Below, in pieces: positions 27,823-37,151 of a DNA stretch of 64,000 nucleotides. This DNA comes from an uncultured Roseobacter sp. (lineage in GTDB: Bacteria; Pseudomonadota; Alphaproteobacteria; Rhodobacterales; Rhodobacteraceae). The position numbers and the translations under genes were made by a program. The notes under the pieces were generated by a model, which saw only the letters and a list, made by a program, of their open reading frames with translations, did not search any database and was not told the DNA's origin. The stretch's first letter is position 1, and every line of letters begins with the position of its first letter. The DNA is taken from contig NZ_CANLKW010000004.1 in the NCBI RefSeq assembly GCF_947491795.1, positions 62,001 through 126,000 on the forward strand. The letters run 5' to 3'.

Positions 27823-29211
27823 TCAGCCGCCTTCGGTCAGCGCACCGTTCTCCCAGTCGCCCGTGGCCTCTTCGCCGGTGGCATAGCGCATTGTGCCCGT
27901 GCCCTGGCGTTTGCCCGCTTTGAAGGTGCCTTCGTAGACATCGCCGTTTTCATAGGTCGCAATGCCCTGGCCCTCGATCTCGCCCTGGATCCATTGTCCC
28001 TCGTAGGTAAACCCGCCTGGCATGGTGATTTTGCCGGTGCCGTGACGCTGGCCCTGATCAAAGCCGCCGGTATAGACGGTGCCGTCCGGATAGGTGGCGG
28101 TGCCGGTGCCCTGGCGCTGTCCGTCGACCCATTGCCCGTCATAGCGGTAGCCGTCGGCATAGGTCATCACACCCTGGCCGTGGTTGCGGGCATCGCGGAA
28201 ACCGCCCTCATAGACCACGCCGTTGGTATAGGTGGCCTTGCCGTTTCCTTCGATCACACCGGCCTTCCAGGTGCCGTCATAGGTTGATCCGTCGGGATAG
28301 GTGATCATGCCCGTGCCATCCGCCAGCCCGTCAGAGAAGGTGCCCGCGTAGACCGATCCGTCCGGGTAGGTGACGCGGCCCTCGCCTTCGATTTTCCCTT
28401 CGACCCACGAGCCGGTGTAGGTATAGCCGTCGCCTGCCGTAAAGGTGCCCTGGCCGTTGCGCAGATCGCCCTTGAACTGCCCCTCGTAGGTGTCGCCGTT
28501 GGCATAGGTTACACGGCCCGTGCCCTCGCGGCGGCCCGAGACCAGCTGGCCCTCGTAGATGTCGCCGTTGGCCTGGGTCAGACGGCCCGAGCCGTCGATC
28601 TGGCCGTCGCGCCACAGACCCACATAGACCAGACCGTCCGGCATGGTGAGCGTGCCCTGTCCTTCGCGTTTGCCGTCCGCGATCTGGCCTTCGTAGACGG
28701 CCCCGTCGGGATAGGTGATTTTGCCGCTGCCCTGTTTGGCGCCTTCGACCCAGTCGCCGGTATATTCATAGCCGCCCGGGCTCTGCATGGTGCCCTTGCC
28801 ATGATGGCGCGCGTCGCGGAAGCCGCCCTCATAGCGCACGCCGTTGGCATAGAGCGCCACGCCCTCGCCCATGATCGCGCCGCCGGCCCACTGGCCCTCG
28901 TAGGTGCCGCCGTCTGCAAAGGTGATCTTGCCAAAGCCCTCGGGTTTGCCCTTGGCAAAGCTGCCCTCGTAGACCGAGCCGTTGGGGAACCGGGCAATGC
29001 CCTCGCCTTTGATCTCGCCGTCGATCCACTGGCCGGTGTATTCATATCCGTTGGGCAGCTTGTAGGTGCCTGTGCCGTGCTGGACGCCGCCGCGGAAGGT
29101 GCCCTCGTAGACGCCCCCGTCATCATATTGCTTGGTCAGGACCTCACCTTCCTGCGCGAGGGCAGGCAGGGGCAGCAGTGCAAGGCAAAGGCTCAGTCGG
29201 CGCAGTGTCAT
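27823..29211 (-). CDS. Exported MORN-repeat protein with about 19 repeats
   Basis: 462 residues: a Sec signal peptide (LCLALLPLPALAQ, cleavage near residue 20), then a continuous run of MORN repeats of 23 residues with the pattern YxGxxxxGxxxGxGxxxxxxG. I count 18 clear copies (from VYEGTF to VYEGTF) and one degenerate copy at the C-terminus (EATGDW). Almost nothing else is in the protein. MORN repeats form an elongated beta-hairpin stack and can bind lipids or proteins. No enzymatic domain and no informative neighbour; the stop is five bases beyond the convergent LysR stop. Function unknown. Confidence 0.9.
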   Translation of the reverse strand: MTLRRLSLCLALLPLPALAQEGEVLTKQYDDGGVYEGTFRGGVQHGTGTYKLPNGYEYTGQWIDGEIKGEGIARFPNGSVYEGSFAKGKPEGFGKITFADGGTYEGQWAGGAIMGEGVALYANGVRYEGGFRDARHHGKGTMQSPGGYEYTGDWVEGAKQGSGKITYPDGAVYEGQIADGKREGQGTLTMPDGLVYVGLWRDGQIDGSGRLTQANGDIYEGQLVSGRREGTGRVTYANGDTYEGQFKGDLRNGQGTFTAGDGYTYTGSWVEGKIEGEGRVTYPDGSVYAGTFSDGLADGTGMITYPDGSTYDGTWKAGVIEGNGKATYTNGVVYEGGFRDARNHGQGVMTYADGYRYDGQWVDGQRQGTGTATYPDGTVYTGGFDQGQRHGTGKITMPGGFTYEGQWIQGEIEGQGIATYENGDVYEGTFKAGKRQGTGTMRYATGEEATGDWENGALTEGG

Positions 29212-29384
29212 GGCTCACCTCAACAGGTTGAATTCGGCGGGGTTGGCCCCCGCGCGTCACGGTGCCAAACCTAATCGCTGGGCCGGTCAGTCGCAACGCC
29301 CTTTTGCCGCATCGGCGGTGCCGGGGCTTTTCTCTGCGGTGTGATCTGCTACATGACGCTTTCATGCACAAAAGGCCGGGAACT

Positions 29385-31043
29385 ATGGCAGATCGTTTTC
29401 GTATCACCCTGGGTCAGCTGAACCCGACAGTCGGCGATCTGGCCGGCAATGCGGATCAGGCCCGCAAGGCCTGGGCAGAGGGCAAGGCGGCAGGGGCCGA
29501 TCTGGTTGCCCTGCCAGAGATGTTTCTGACAGGGTATAACGCGCAGGATCTGGTGATGCGCCGGGCCTTTCAGCTGGATGTCACGACACATCTGGAGGCG
29601 CTGGCAGCAGATTGTGCCGACGGCCCCGCGCTGGCCATTGGTGCGCCCTGGGTCGAGGGCACAAAGCTTTATAACGCCTATCATATTCTCAAGGGCGGGC
29701 GCATTGCGTCCACCGTGCTGAAACATCACCTGCCCAATGAGACGGTGTTTGATGAGGTCCGCATTTTTGACGCCGGGCCGCTGGGCGGGCCGTATTCGGT
29801 GGGCAATTCGCGCGTGGGCAGCCCGATCTGCGAGGACGCCTGGCACGAGGACGTGGCCGAGACCCTGGCGGAAACCGGCGCGGAGTTTCTGCTGGTGCCC
29901 AACGGCTCGCCTTATTACCGGGGCAAATTTGACACGCGGCTCAATCACATGGTGGCCCGCGTGGTCGAGACGGAACTGCCGCTCATTTACCTCAACATGG
30001 TGGGGGGGCAGGACGATCAGGTGTTTGATGGCGCGAGTTTTGGTCTGAATCCCGGCGGGCAGCTGGCGTTCAAAATGCCGGTGTTTGACGCGCAGATTGC
30101 CCATGTGGATCTGGAGCGCAGGCCCGAAGGCTGGCGGATTGTCGAGGGTGAAAAAGCGTCACGCCCTGAGCCTTATGAGCAGGATTACCGCGTCATGGTG
30201 CAGTCGCTGCGCGATTACATGCGCAAGACAGGTTTCAAAAAGGTGCTGCTGGGCCTGTCGGGCGGGATTGATTCCGCCATTGTCGCGACCATTGCCGCAG
30301 ATGCGCTGGGCCCGGAAAACGTGCGCTGTGTGATGCTGCCGTCGGAATACACCAGCCAGGGCTCACTGGACGATGCCGAAGCGCTCGCCAAAGCGCTTGG
30401 GTGCCACTACGACTATGTGCCGATCTCGGAGGGGCGCGAGGCGATCACAAAGACGCTGGCGCCGCTTTTTGAAGGCCGCGACGCGGACCTGACAGAGGAA
30501 AACATCCAGTCGCGTCTGCGCGGTCTGCTGCTGATGGCCATGTCCAACAAGTTCGGCGAAATGTTGCTGACCACCGGCAACAAATCCGAGGTGGCGGTGG
30601 GCTATGCCACGATCTATGGCGACATGGCGGGCGGTTATAACCCGATCAAGGATCTCTATAAGACCCGCGTGTTCGAGACCTGTCGCTGGCGCAATGCCAA
30701 TCACCGCGACTGGATGATGGGCCCTGCGGGCGCGGTGATCCCGCAGCAGATCATCGACAAGCCGCCCTCTGCCGAACTGCGCGAAGACCAGAAAGACAGT
30801 GACAGCCTGCCCGATTACCCGGAACTGGATGCGATGCTGGAAATCCTGGTGGACAGGGCGGGGTCCATTGAGGACTGCGTGGCGGCAGGCTTTGACCGCG
30901 ACGTGGCCAAAAAGGTCGAGCATCTGATCTATATCTCTGAATACAAACGGTTTCAGTCCGCACCGGGTGCGCGCCTGACCAAGGAGGCTTTCTGGCTCGA
31001 CCGGCGCTATCCGATTGTGAACCGCTGGCGCGATCCGTCCTGA
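29385..31043 (+). CDS. nadE: Glutamine-dependent NAD+ synthase
   Basis: 552 residues from the ATG at 29385 (AAAGGCCGGG upstream). The N-terminal nitrilase-type amidase domain has the catalytic triad: Glu in ALPEMFLTGYN near residue 46, Lys in LKHHLPNETVFDE near 112, Cys in GSPICEDAWHEDV near 148. The C-terminal ATP-pyrophosphatase domain has LGLSGGIDSAIVATIA near 289 and TTGNKSEVAVGYATIYGDMA. It converts nicotinic acid adenine dinucleotide to NAD using glutamine as the ammonia source. Single gene with its own promoter region upstream. Confidence 0.96.
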   Translation: MADRFRITLGQLNPTVGDLAGNADQARKAWAEGKAAGADLVALPEMFLTGYNAQDLVMRRAFQLDVTTHLEALAADCADGPALAIGAPWVEGTKLYNAYHILKGGRIASTVLKHHLPNETVFDEVRIFDAGPLGGPYSVGNSRVGSPICEDAWHEDVAETLAETGAEFLLVPNGSPYYRGKFDTRLNHMVARVVETELPLIYLNMVGGQDDQVFDGASFGLNPGGQLAFKMPVFDAQIAHVDLERRPEGWRIVEGEKASRPEPYEQDYRVMVQSLRDYMRKTGFKKVLLGLSGGIDSAIVATIAADALGPENVRCVMLPSEYTSQGSLDDAEALAKALGCHYDYVPISEGREAITKTLAPLFEGRDADLTEENIQSRLRGLLLMAMSNKFGEMLLTTGNKSEVAVGYATIYGDMAGGYNPIKDLYKTRVFETCRWRNANHRDWMMGPAGAVIPQQIIDKPPSAELREDQKDSDSLPDYPELDAMLEILVDRAGSIEDCVAAGFDRDVAKKVEHLIYISEYKRFQSAPGARLTKEAFWLDRRYPIVNRWRDPS

Positions 31044-31124
31044 CCGCTCTGAGCACGGGATTGTGAGTTGGCGCGGGCGCGCCATCACTCCAGGTTGCAG
31101 AAAACCCCGCTGTCAGGAGATCTC

Positions 31125-31937
31125 ATGTTCCGTTTAACCATTGCCGCTCTGGCCCTGTCCCTGACCGCCGGAAGTGCCCTTGCCTGCGGGCAGGACAGCG
31201 ATTGTATGGTCGGTGAGCGCAGCTACCGCCTGGCGATGCCCGAGGGGCATGACGGTACCAGTAAGGTGCCGGTGGTCGTCTTTGCCCATGGCTATCGCGG
31301 CACGGCAGCGGGGGTGATGCGCAACGGCTCCCTGCGGCGCGCGGTCTCTGATCTGGGTGCGGCCCTGATTGCGCTGAACGCGGACGGGGGCAGCTGGATG
31401 CTGCCGAACCATCCGCGGGACATGGACAATGATGGCGCGTCAGAGTTCGCCTATGTGGACAGCGTGCTGGCGGATGCCGCACAGCAATTCGCCATAGATG
31501 ACGCGCGGATCATGGTCACAGGGTTCAGTGCGGGGGGCATGCTGGTGTGGAACCTGGCCTGTGCGCGCAGTGACAGCTTTGCCGCCTTTGCGCCGATTGC
31601 GGGTACCTTCTGGCTGGAGCCGCCGGAGACCTGTGCGGGACCGGTGGCCAGCATCATCCACATTCACGGCAGCAGCGACCGCACGGTGCCGCTGGAAGGC
31701 CGCGCTATCGGTCCGACCAAACAGGGGGAGGTCGACGAGGCGCTGGCGATGTATCAGGGATATGGCGCGTATGGCGCGTTCAGCAGCCCTGTGCGCTATG
31801 GCGATCTGGCCTGCGAAGAGGCGGATAATCCGTCGGGGGATATGATGAAGTTCTGCCTCTTTGACGGCGGGCATTCGTTCCGCACGGAATTTGTGCGTTT
31901 TGCCTGGGAGCAGTTCCGGCAGTCAGGGCGGCTCTGA
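31125..31937 (+). CDS. Secreted polyhydroxybutyrate-depolymerase-like esterase (LpqC family)
   Basis: 270 residues from the ATG at 31125 (AGGAGA upstream), starting with a signal peptide (FRLTIAALALSLTAGSALA). Alpha/beta hydrolase fold: FAHGYRGTA near residue 55 forms the oxyanion region, the nucleophile is in VTGFSAGGMLVWN near 134, and the acid and histidine are likely in HGSSDRTVPLEG and FDGGHSF. Several cysteines suggest disulphides, as expected in the periplasm. Related proteins include feruloyl esterases, so the natural substrate is unclear. Confidence 0.85.
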   Translation: MFRLTIAALALSLTAGSALACGQDSDCMVGERSYRLAMPEGHDGTSKVPVVVFAHGYRGTAAGVMRNGSLRRAVSDLGAALIALNADGGSWMLPNHPRDMDNDGASEFAYVDSVLADAAQQFAIDDARIMVTGFSAGGMLVWNLACARSDSFAAFAPIAGTFWLEPPETCAGPVASIIHIHGSSDRTVPLEGRAIGPTKQGEVDEALAMYQGYGAYGAFSSPVRYGDLACEEADNPSGDMMKFCLFDGGHSFRTEFVRFAWEQFRQSGRL

Positions 31938-31959
31938 GAGCGAGCCGCCCCAGGGTGCG

Positions 31960-32889
31960 TTACAGCATCAGCTGGTAGCTGTGCGGCGCATATTTGAAAC
32001 CGTCATCGCGGGTTTCGACGTAACCCACGCCGGGCCAGGGCATGTGATAGCCCACAAAGGCGGTCTTGTCGGCGGCCAGCATGTCCAGGATGCGGCGGCG
32101 TGTGGCGGCAGCAGCGGCCTTGTCCATGTCAAACTTCACTTCCCAGTCGGGATAGCCCAGTGACCAGACATAGTGGTTGGCGAAATCAGCGCCCAGCACC
32201 AGCTGGGTACCGCCGTTTTCAACCATATAGACCATGTGACCCGGCGTGTGACCAAAGGCTGCCATGGCTGTCAGGCCGGAGGCGACATCGCCGCCGTCTT
32301 CAAGAAAGGTGAACTGGTCGGCAAAGGGCTGGATCTTGGCTTTGAAATTATCGTTGTCCTGTTTGGCCCAGGTATCAAATTCCACGCGTCCGGTCACATA
32401 GCGCGCATTGGAGTAGGTCAGCGTGCCGTCTTCCCCTGTCATGCCGCCGATATGGTCGCCGTGCATGTGTGTGATCACGACCACATCCACCTGATCCGCG
32501 GTATAGCCTGCGGCCTCAAGGGCTGCGGTTGTGCCCGCACCGGAAAGGCCGGTGTCAAAGAGCACCAGCTCGGACCCGGTGTTCACCACGGTGGGTGTAA
32601 AGAAGAACTGGGTTTTGTCGGCGGGCAGGTTGTTTTCGGCAGAGACCGCGTTGAAGGTCTCGGCATCGACGTTCATGCCAAAGATGTTTTGTGGCCCTTC
32701 AACCGCGCGGGAGCCCGCCAGCAGGGTTGTCACGTCGAATTCGCCGACCTTCAGACGCTGGAACGGGGCCATGGTGGCACCCATCATCGGGGCTGCGGCG
32801 CGGCTGATGCCGGCGGTAGCGGCGGCAAGTGGCAGAGCGGCAGCCCCGGTGAGGGCTGCGCGGCGGGACAAGCTGAACTGATCAGACAT
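31960..32889 (-). CDS. Tat-exported metallo-beta-lactamase-fold hydrolase
   Basis: 309 residues from the ATG at 32889 (AAAGGATACC upstream). The N-terminus SLSRRAALTGAAALPLAA is a twin-arginine signal, so the protein is probably exported folded with its metals. Zinc motif HMHGDHIGG near 135, further ligands in AFGHTPGHMV near 213 and the terminal VGYHMPWPG. Periplasmic MBL proteins of this type include lactonases and alkylsulfatase-like enzymes; the substrate is unknown. Convergent with the esterase gene, 22 bases between stops. Confidence 0.87.
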   Translation of the reverse strand: MSDQFSLSRRAALTGAAALPLAAATAGISRAAAPMMGATMAPFQRLKVGEFDVTTLLAGSRAVEGPQNIFGMNVDAETFNAVSAENNLPADKTQFFFTPTVVNTGSELVLFDTGLSGAGTTAALEAAGYTADQVDVVVITHMHGDHIGGMTGEDGTLTYSNARYVTGRVEFDTWAKQDNDNFKAKIQPFADQFTFLEDGGDVASGLTAMAAFGHTPGHMVYMVENGGTQLVLGADFANHYVWSLGYPDWEVKFDMDKAAAAATRRRILDMLAADKTAFVGYHMPWPGVGYVETRDDGFKYAPHSYQLML

Positions 32890-32994
32890 TTCTGGTATCC
32901 TTTCCTGTAAGACTGTCGCTGAGATAGGCTGCGGCACGGGATTGCCCATCGATTTCCTGTGCCAGGACGTTCATTTTTCCGCGAGGAGGGCATT

Positions 32995-33408
32995 TTGACG
33001 GGAGCTGACCTGACACCGGCGGCGTTTCTGGAAGCGGTCCGGCCGGACGCCCGCCGGGATGAAGCGCACCGGCTGGATGCGCTCTTTCGCAGACGGACGG
33101 GCTGGGCAGCGCAGCTCTGGAGAGGCGATATTCTGGGGTATGGCAGGTATGATTATACGTATAAATCAGGCCGCACCGGCAGCTGGCTGGCGACAGGTTT
33201 TGCGCCGCGCAGGGCAAAGCTGACCATATACATCATGCCGGGTTACACTGATTTCAGCCCGGTTCTGGCCCGGTTGGGCAGACACACCAAAGGCAAATCC
33301 TGCCTTTATCTGAAGCGGCTGGAGGATGTCGACATGGACGTACTGGGTGAGCTGATCCAGGCCGGTACAGAGGATCTGGCCGCCACATGGCCGGTGTCAG
33401 CGACCTGA
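32995..33408 (+). CDS. DUF1801 domain protein
   Basis: 137 residues. The start is a TTG at 32995, chosen because GAGGAGGG lies just before it; an upstream in-frame start at 32959 would place that site inside the gene. The segment WRGDILGYGRYDYTYKSGRTGSWLATGFAPRR and the later KLTIYIMPGYTDF resemble the YdhG/DUF1801 family of small proteins with an unknown role. Divergent from the Tat-exported hydrolase and 59 bases before gltX. Confidence 0.72.
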   Translation: MTGADLTPAAFLEAVRPDARRDEAHRLDALFRRRTGWAAQLWRGDILGYGRYDYTYKSGRTGSWLATGFAPRRAKLTIYIMPGYTDFSPVLARLGRHTKGKSCLYLKRLEDVDMDVLGELIQAGTEDLAATWPVSAT

Positions 33409-33467
33409 GGGGATTACTGGACAATCGCCCCCCCCTGTGACAACACCGCGCCAACAGGAGATCCCAG

Positions 33468-34793
33468 ATGACCACCACCCGTTTTGCCCCGTCGCCCACC
33501 GGTTATATCCACATCGGCAACCTGCGCACGGCGCTGATGAACTACCTCATCGCGCGCAAGGCAGGGGGTACCTTCATCCTGCGGATCGATGACACCGACC
33601 CGGAACGCTCGAAAGAGGAATATGTTGACGGGATCAAACGTGATCTGGAATGGCTGGGCCTGCACTGGGACCGTACCGAGCGTCAGTCCGAACGGCTGGA
33701 GCGCTATCACGCGGCAGCCGACAGGCTGCGGGAGATGGGCCGGTTCTATGAAGCCTTTGAGACGCCGACCGAGCTGGACCTGAAGCGCAAAAAACAGCTC
33801 AACATGGGCAAGCCACCGGTTTATGACCGTGCGGCACTGGCGCTGTCAGAGGCTGAGCGGGAGGCGCTGCGCGCCGGGCGCGGCAACGGTGTCTGGCGGT
33901 TTAAGCTCGATCAGGAGCGGATTGAGTGGAACGACGGTATTCTGGGTGACATCTCGATTGATGCGGCCTCTGTCTCTGATCCGGTGCTGATCCGGGGTGA
34001 CGGGCAGATCCTTTATACCCTGGCCAGTGTCGTGGATGATACCGAGATGGGTGTCACAGCCGTTGTGCGTGGCTCTGACCATGTGACCAATACGGCGACG
34101 CAGATCCAGATCATCGAAGCGCTGGGGGGCAATGTGCCGACATTTGCCCACCATTCGCTGCTGACCGGCCCGCAGGGCGAGGCGCTGAGCAAACGGCTCG
34201 GCACGCTGGCGCTGCGTGATCTGCGCGCGCAAGGCGTGCAGCCTGCGGCCCTGCTGAGCCTGATGGCGCGGCTGGGATCAGGCGATCCGGTTGAGCTGCA
34301 GACAGAGATGGCCGATCTGATCGACGGGTTCGACATCGGGCGGTTCGGCTCTGCGCCGACCAAGTTTGATGTGAACGACCTGTTCCCGCTGACCGCGCGC
34401 TATCTGGCCGGTCTGCCGCTGGCCGATGTGGCAGAGGCGGTGCGGGACGCGGGCGTGCCCGACGACATGGCAGAACAGTTCTGGGCCGTGACCCGCGAAA
34501 ACATCAGCACGCTGGGCGATCTGGGCCCCTGGTGGGAAATGATGCGCGACGGAGCGGACCCGGTGATTGACGATGAGGATGCGGCCTTTGTGGCCGAGGC
34601 CATGGCGCTGCTGACCGATGGCCCCTTTGACGGGGAGACCTGGGGCACCTGGACGGCGGCGGTAAAAGAGGCCACGGGGCGCAAGGGGCGCGGGCTCTTT
34701 ATGCCGCTGCGCAAGGCGCTTACGGGCCAGGCGCATGGGCCTGATATGTCGGCGCTGATGCCGCTGTTGCAGGTGGTCCGGGCGCGGGAATGA
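33468..34793 (+). CDS. gltX: Glutamate-tRNA ligase GltX (short form)
   Basis: Class I aminoacyl-tRNA synthetase of 441 residues that charges tRNA(Glu). HIGH-type motif is GYIHIGNLRTALMNY near residue 10 and KMSKS-type motif is ALSKRLGT near 240, with the first lysine replaced by alanine while the catalytic lysine remains. Rhodobacterales commonly carry two GltX paralogues; this shorter one may be the second, perhaps with a preference for tRNA(Gln) or tRNA(Glu), which needs the rest of the genome to decide. RBS AGGAG precedes the ATG. Confidence 0.93.
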   Translation: MTTTRFAPSPTGYIHIGNLRTALMNYLIARKAGGTFILRIDDTDPERSKEEYVDGIKRDLEWLGLHWDRTERQSERLERYHAAADRLREMGRFYEAFETPTELDLKRKKQLNMGKPPVYDRAALALSEAEREALRAGRGNGVWRFKLDQERIEWNDGILGDISIDAASVSDPVLIRGDGQILYTLASVVDDTEMGVTAVVRGSDHVTNTATQIQIIEALGGNVPTFAHHSLLTGPQGEALSKRLGTLALRDLRAQGVQPAALLSLMARLGSGDPVELQTEMADLIDGFDIGRFGSAPTKFDVNDLFPLTARYLAGLPLADVAEAVRDAGVPDDMAEQFWAVTRENISTLGDLGPWWEMMRDGADPVIDDEDAAFVAEAMALLTDGPFDGETWGTWTAAVKEATGRKGRGLFMPLRKALTGQAHGPDMSALMPLLQVVRARE

Positions 34794-34825
34794 CGCGCCT
34801 GTCCGCAGCAGGATGTGTCCGGGAC

Positions 34826-34860
34826 GCCTCCGGCGGGAGTATTTTGGGAAGGGTGAAACG
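34826..34860 (+). repeat. Intergenic repeat copy 1 (type B)
   Basis: GCCTCCGGCGGGAGTATTTT followed by GGGAAGGGTGAAACG. One of six related copies in this window, here between gltX and the MATE gene. Type B copies end in GAAGGGTGAA instead of GGCCAGAAGAAA. Confidence 0.7.
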
Positions 34861-34871
34861 GGCGTGCGGCT

Positions 34872-36278
34872 GTGGCTGAGCCTGCGGCGAAATTTCTGAC
34901 GGGCAGCCTTTTCGGGCATGTGACGGTGATGTCGCTGACAGCCTCGCTGGGCTTGCTGGCGATCTTTGCGGTTGATTTCATTGACATGATTTTCATTGCC
35001 ATGCTGGGCAAGGCGGAGCTGGCCGCGGCTGTGGGCTATGCGGCCACGATCCTGTTTTTCACAACCTCCTTTGGCATCGGGCTGTCGATTGCCGCGGGCG
35101 CGCTGGTGGCGCGGGCCCTGGGACAGGGGGATGCCGGGCTGGCAGAGCAGCGCCGGACCAATACGCTGGTGGCCGGCACGTTGCTGAGCATCCTGTTTGC
35201 CGTGCCGGTCTGGCTGCATCTTGATTTTCTGGTGGGGCTGCTGGGTGCCCGGGGCGATATTGCCGATCTGGCGGTGGGGTATCTGCAGATTATTGTGCCC
35301 AGTCTGCCCCTGCTGGTGATCGGGATTATGGCCGGGACGATCCTGCGGGCGCACGGGGATGCGCGCCGGTCGATGATGGCCACGATCTGGGGCGGCGTTG
35401 CCAATGCGGTGCTGGATCCCATTCTGATTTTCGGGCTGGGCCTTGATCTGACCGGTGCGGCGCTGGCTTCTGTTGCCGCGCGGGTGGTTATGGCCTGGGC
35501 CGCGATGGTGCCGATCCTGCGGCATTATGGCGGGATCACGGTGCCGCGCCCGGGCCCGATGCTGCGCGATATGGTGCCTTTTGCGGCCATCGGCGTGCCT
35601 GCCATTCTGACGCAGCTGGCCACACCGGTGGGTCAGGCCATCGTCACCCGCGCCATGGCGGTTTATGGCGAGGCGGCGGTGGCGGGCATGGCGATCACCG
35701 GGCGGCTGAGCATGCTGGCCTTTGCTGTGATCTTTGCGCTGTCGGGGGCGGTGGGCCCCATACTGGGGCAGAATTTCGGCGCACGCGATATGGAACGTGT
35801 GCGGGGTGGGTTTCGTGCCGCCATTCAGTTTTCGGCGATTGTTGTGCTGGGTGTTTCTGCGCTGCTTTTTGTGCTGCGCGCGCCGATTGCCGATCTTTTT
35901 GCGGCCACGGGGATCACGCGCGAGCTGGTGTATCTGTTTTGCGGGCCGCTCTCGCTTTTGTTCTTTTTCAACGGGGTGCTTTTTGTTGCAAACGCCGGGT
36001 TCAACAACCTGGGCCATCCGTTCTGGTCGACCTTTCTGAACTGGGGGCGCAACACGATCGGTATGGTGCCGCTGGTCTGGCTGGGCTCGGCCACGATGGG
36101 GGCGGCGGGCGTGCTGATCGGCCAGGCGCTGGCGGGGGTCATCTTTGGCCTGCTGGCCTGGGGTCTGGCACGCCGTCTGATGCAGGACGCGCCACGCGAC
36201 GTGGCCGCAGCCGGTGTGTCCCCGTCAGAATTCGGGCGACAGGGCCGTCTGATGTCGCTGCTTCACCTGCGCCGCTAG
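34872..36278 (+). CDS. MATE family multidrug/cation efflux transporter
   Basis: 468-residue inner-membrane protein with twelve hydrophobic segments in two MatE halves. Conserved features are the first helix FAVDFIDMIFIAMLGKAEL, VPSLPLLVIGIMAGTILRAHGDARRSM closing the first half, and the repeat of this pattern in the second half. The start is probably the GTG at 34872. Exchanges drugs or metabolites for sodium or protons; substrate unknown. The 3' end overlaps the convergent gene by 54 bases. Confidence 0.9.
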   Translation: MAEPAAKFLTGSLFGHVTVMSLTASLGLLAIFAVDFIDMIFIAMLGKAELAAAVGYAATILFFTTSFGIGLSIAAGALVARALGQGDAGLAEQRRTNTLVAGTLLSILFAVPVWLHLDFLVGLLGARGDIADLAVGYLQIIVPSLPLLVIGIMAGTILRAHGDARRSMMATIWGGVANAVLDPILIFGLGLDLTGAALASVAARVVMAWAAMVPILRHYGGITVPRPGPMLRDMVPFAAIGVPAILTQLATPVGQAIVTRAMAVYGEAAVAGMAITGRLSMLAFAVIFALSGAVGPILGQNFGARDMERVRGGFRAAIQFSAIVVLGVSALLFVLRAPIADLFAATGITRELVYLFCGPLSLLFFFNGVLFVANAGFNNLGHPFWSTFLNWGRNTIGMVPLVWLGSATMGAAGVLIGQALAGVIFGLLAWGLARRLMQDAPRDVAAAGVSPSEFGRQGRLMSLLHLRR

Positions 36279-36815
36279 GCGGTCGAGATGATGATCCACC
36301 AGGGCGGTCTGGCGCGGGGTCAGCAACTGGGCGCGCGGATAGACCGGTGAGGCCCGGTCATTTATGACGGGGGTATCCCACCCGTCGGTGGTTTCAAAGA
36401 ACCGGGTCACACCGTCCTCGCCGTAAACCTCGTCAAAGCCCTGAACCACGACGTCCAGATAGCTGAGCAAGATCATGTGGTTGTTCCCGGGCAGGATGTT
36501 TTCGCGCGGTACCGCATAGACGGCAATTTCCGGATCAGCCGGGTGTGCGTGATGGATGTTTTCCTGTGCGCTGAGACGTCTGTAGCCGGCTTCGCGCGCA
36601 TCAAGTGCTGCCCAGTCTGCATTTGGGACGGCGGCGATCAGCCCGTCGATGGCATGCCCCGGTGCGGGCACGCCGGTCAGCAGCACAACGCCGAATCGCG
36701 GCGTTGCCACCCAGGCACGGCGCCAGCCCCTGAGGGTCGCGGGCAGCGGATCGGGATAGCTGTGTGTTTTAGTGTTCACCAGGCTGCCATAGCCAAAGAA
36801 AAACGGATCGCTCAT
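36225..36815 (-). CDS. Gamma-glutamylcyclotransferase-like family protein
   Basis: 196 residues from the ATG at 36815. The N-terminal FFFGYGSLVN is the family signature (YGSL loop, residues 4-13), and RGWRRAWVATPRFGVVLL and ALDAREAGYRRL (with the candidate catalytic Glu) follow. These proteins turn over gamma-glutamyl peptides or amines. The last 54 bases overlap the end of the MATE gene in the opposite direction, so the last 17 residues are encoded by sequence shared with that gene. Confidence 0.82.
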   Translation of the reverse strand: MSDPFFFGYGSLVNTKTHSYPDPLPATLRGWRRAWVATPRFGVVLLTGVPAPGHAIDGLIAAVPNADWAALDAREAGYRRLSAQENIHHAHPADPEIAVYAVPRENILPGNNHMILLSYLDVVVQGFDEVYGEDGVTRFFETTDGWDTPVINDRASPVYPRAQLLTPRQTALVDHHLDRLAAQVKQRHQTALSPEF

Positions 36816-36917
36816 GCCTGCCTCTCTGATCGGATCGCGCTCAATCAAGCATTAAGTGTTGACGATCACAAGGGCGCTTGACCGCTGCGTTGTCACTGGC
36901 ATAGGGTCAGCCTGCCT

Positions 36918-37075
36918 GCATGGGAGAACCGGGTCCGACCCGGTGCCGAAGGAGCAACCGCCCCGGAAACTCTCAGGCGCAAGGACCGTGCGGGCAACGA
37001 ACTCTGGAGAGTGATGCAGGATGCATCCGCCGAAGGGATAACGATCTCAGGCCAAGTGACAGAGGGGGCATTCAG
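36918..37075 (+). promoter_or_regulatory. Tandem glycine riboswitch upstream of gcvT
   Basis: Two consecutive aptamers with the gcvT-element pattern. The first runs from about 36920 to 37013 (GGGAGAACCGGG, GCCGAAGGAGCAA, AAACTCTCAGGCGCAAGGAC, closed by ACTCTGGAGAG). The second follows directly (GATGCAGGATGCATC, GCCGAAGGGATAACGATCTCAGGC, closing AGAGGGGG). In other bacteria glycine binding switches on the glycine-cleavage genes. It lies 77 bases before the gcvT start, so it can control the whole gcvT-gcvH-gcvP unit. Confidence 0.93.
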
Positions 37076-37151
37076 CGCGCGGCCGGGGGCCGTGCCGGGA
37101 ATGCCGGTGTGTCTCAGCAGACCAGATCGGCCGGAAACGGGGAGATGCCTG

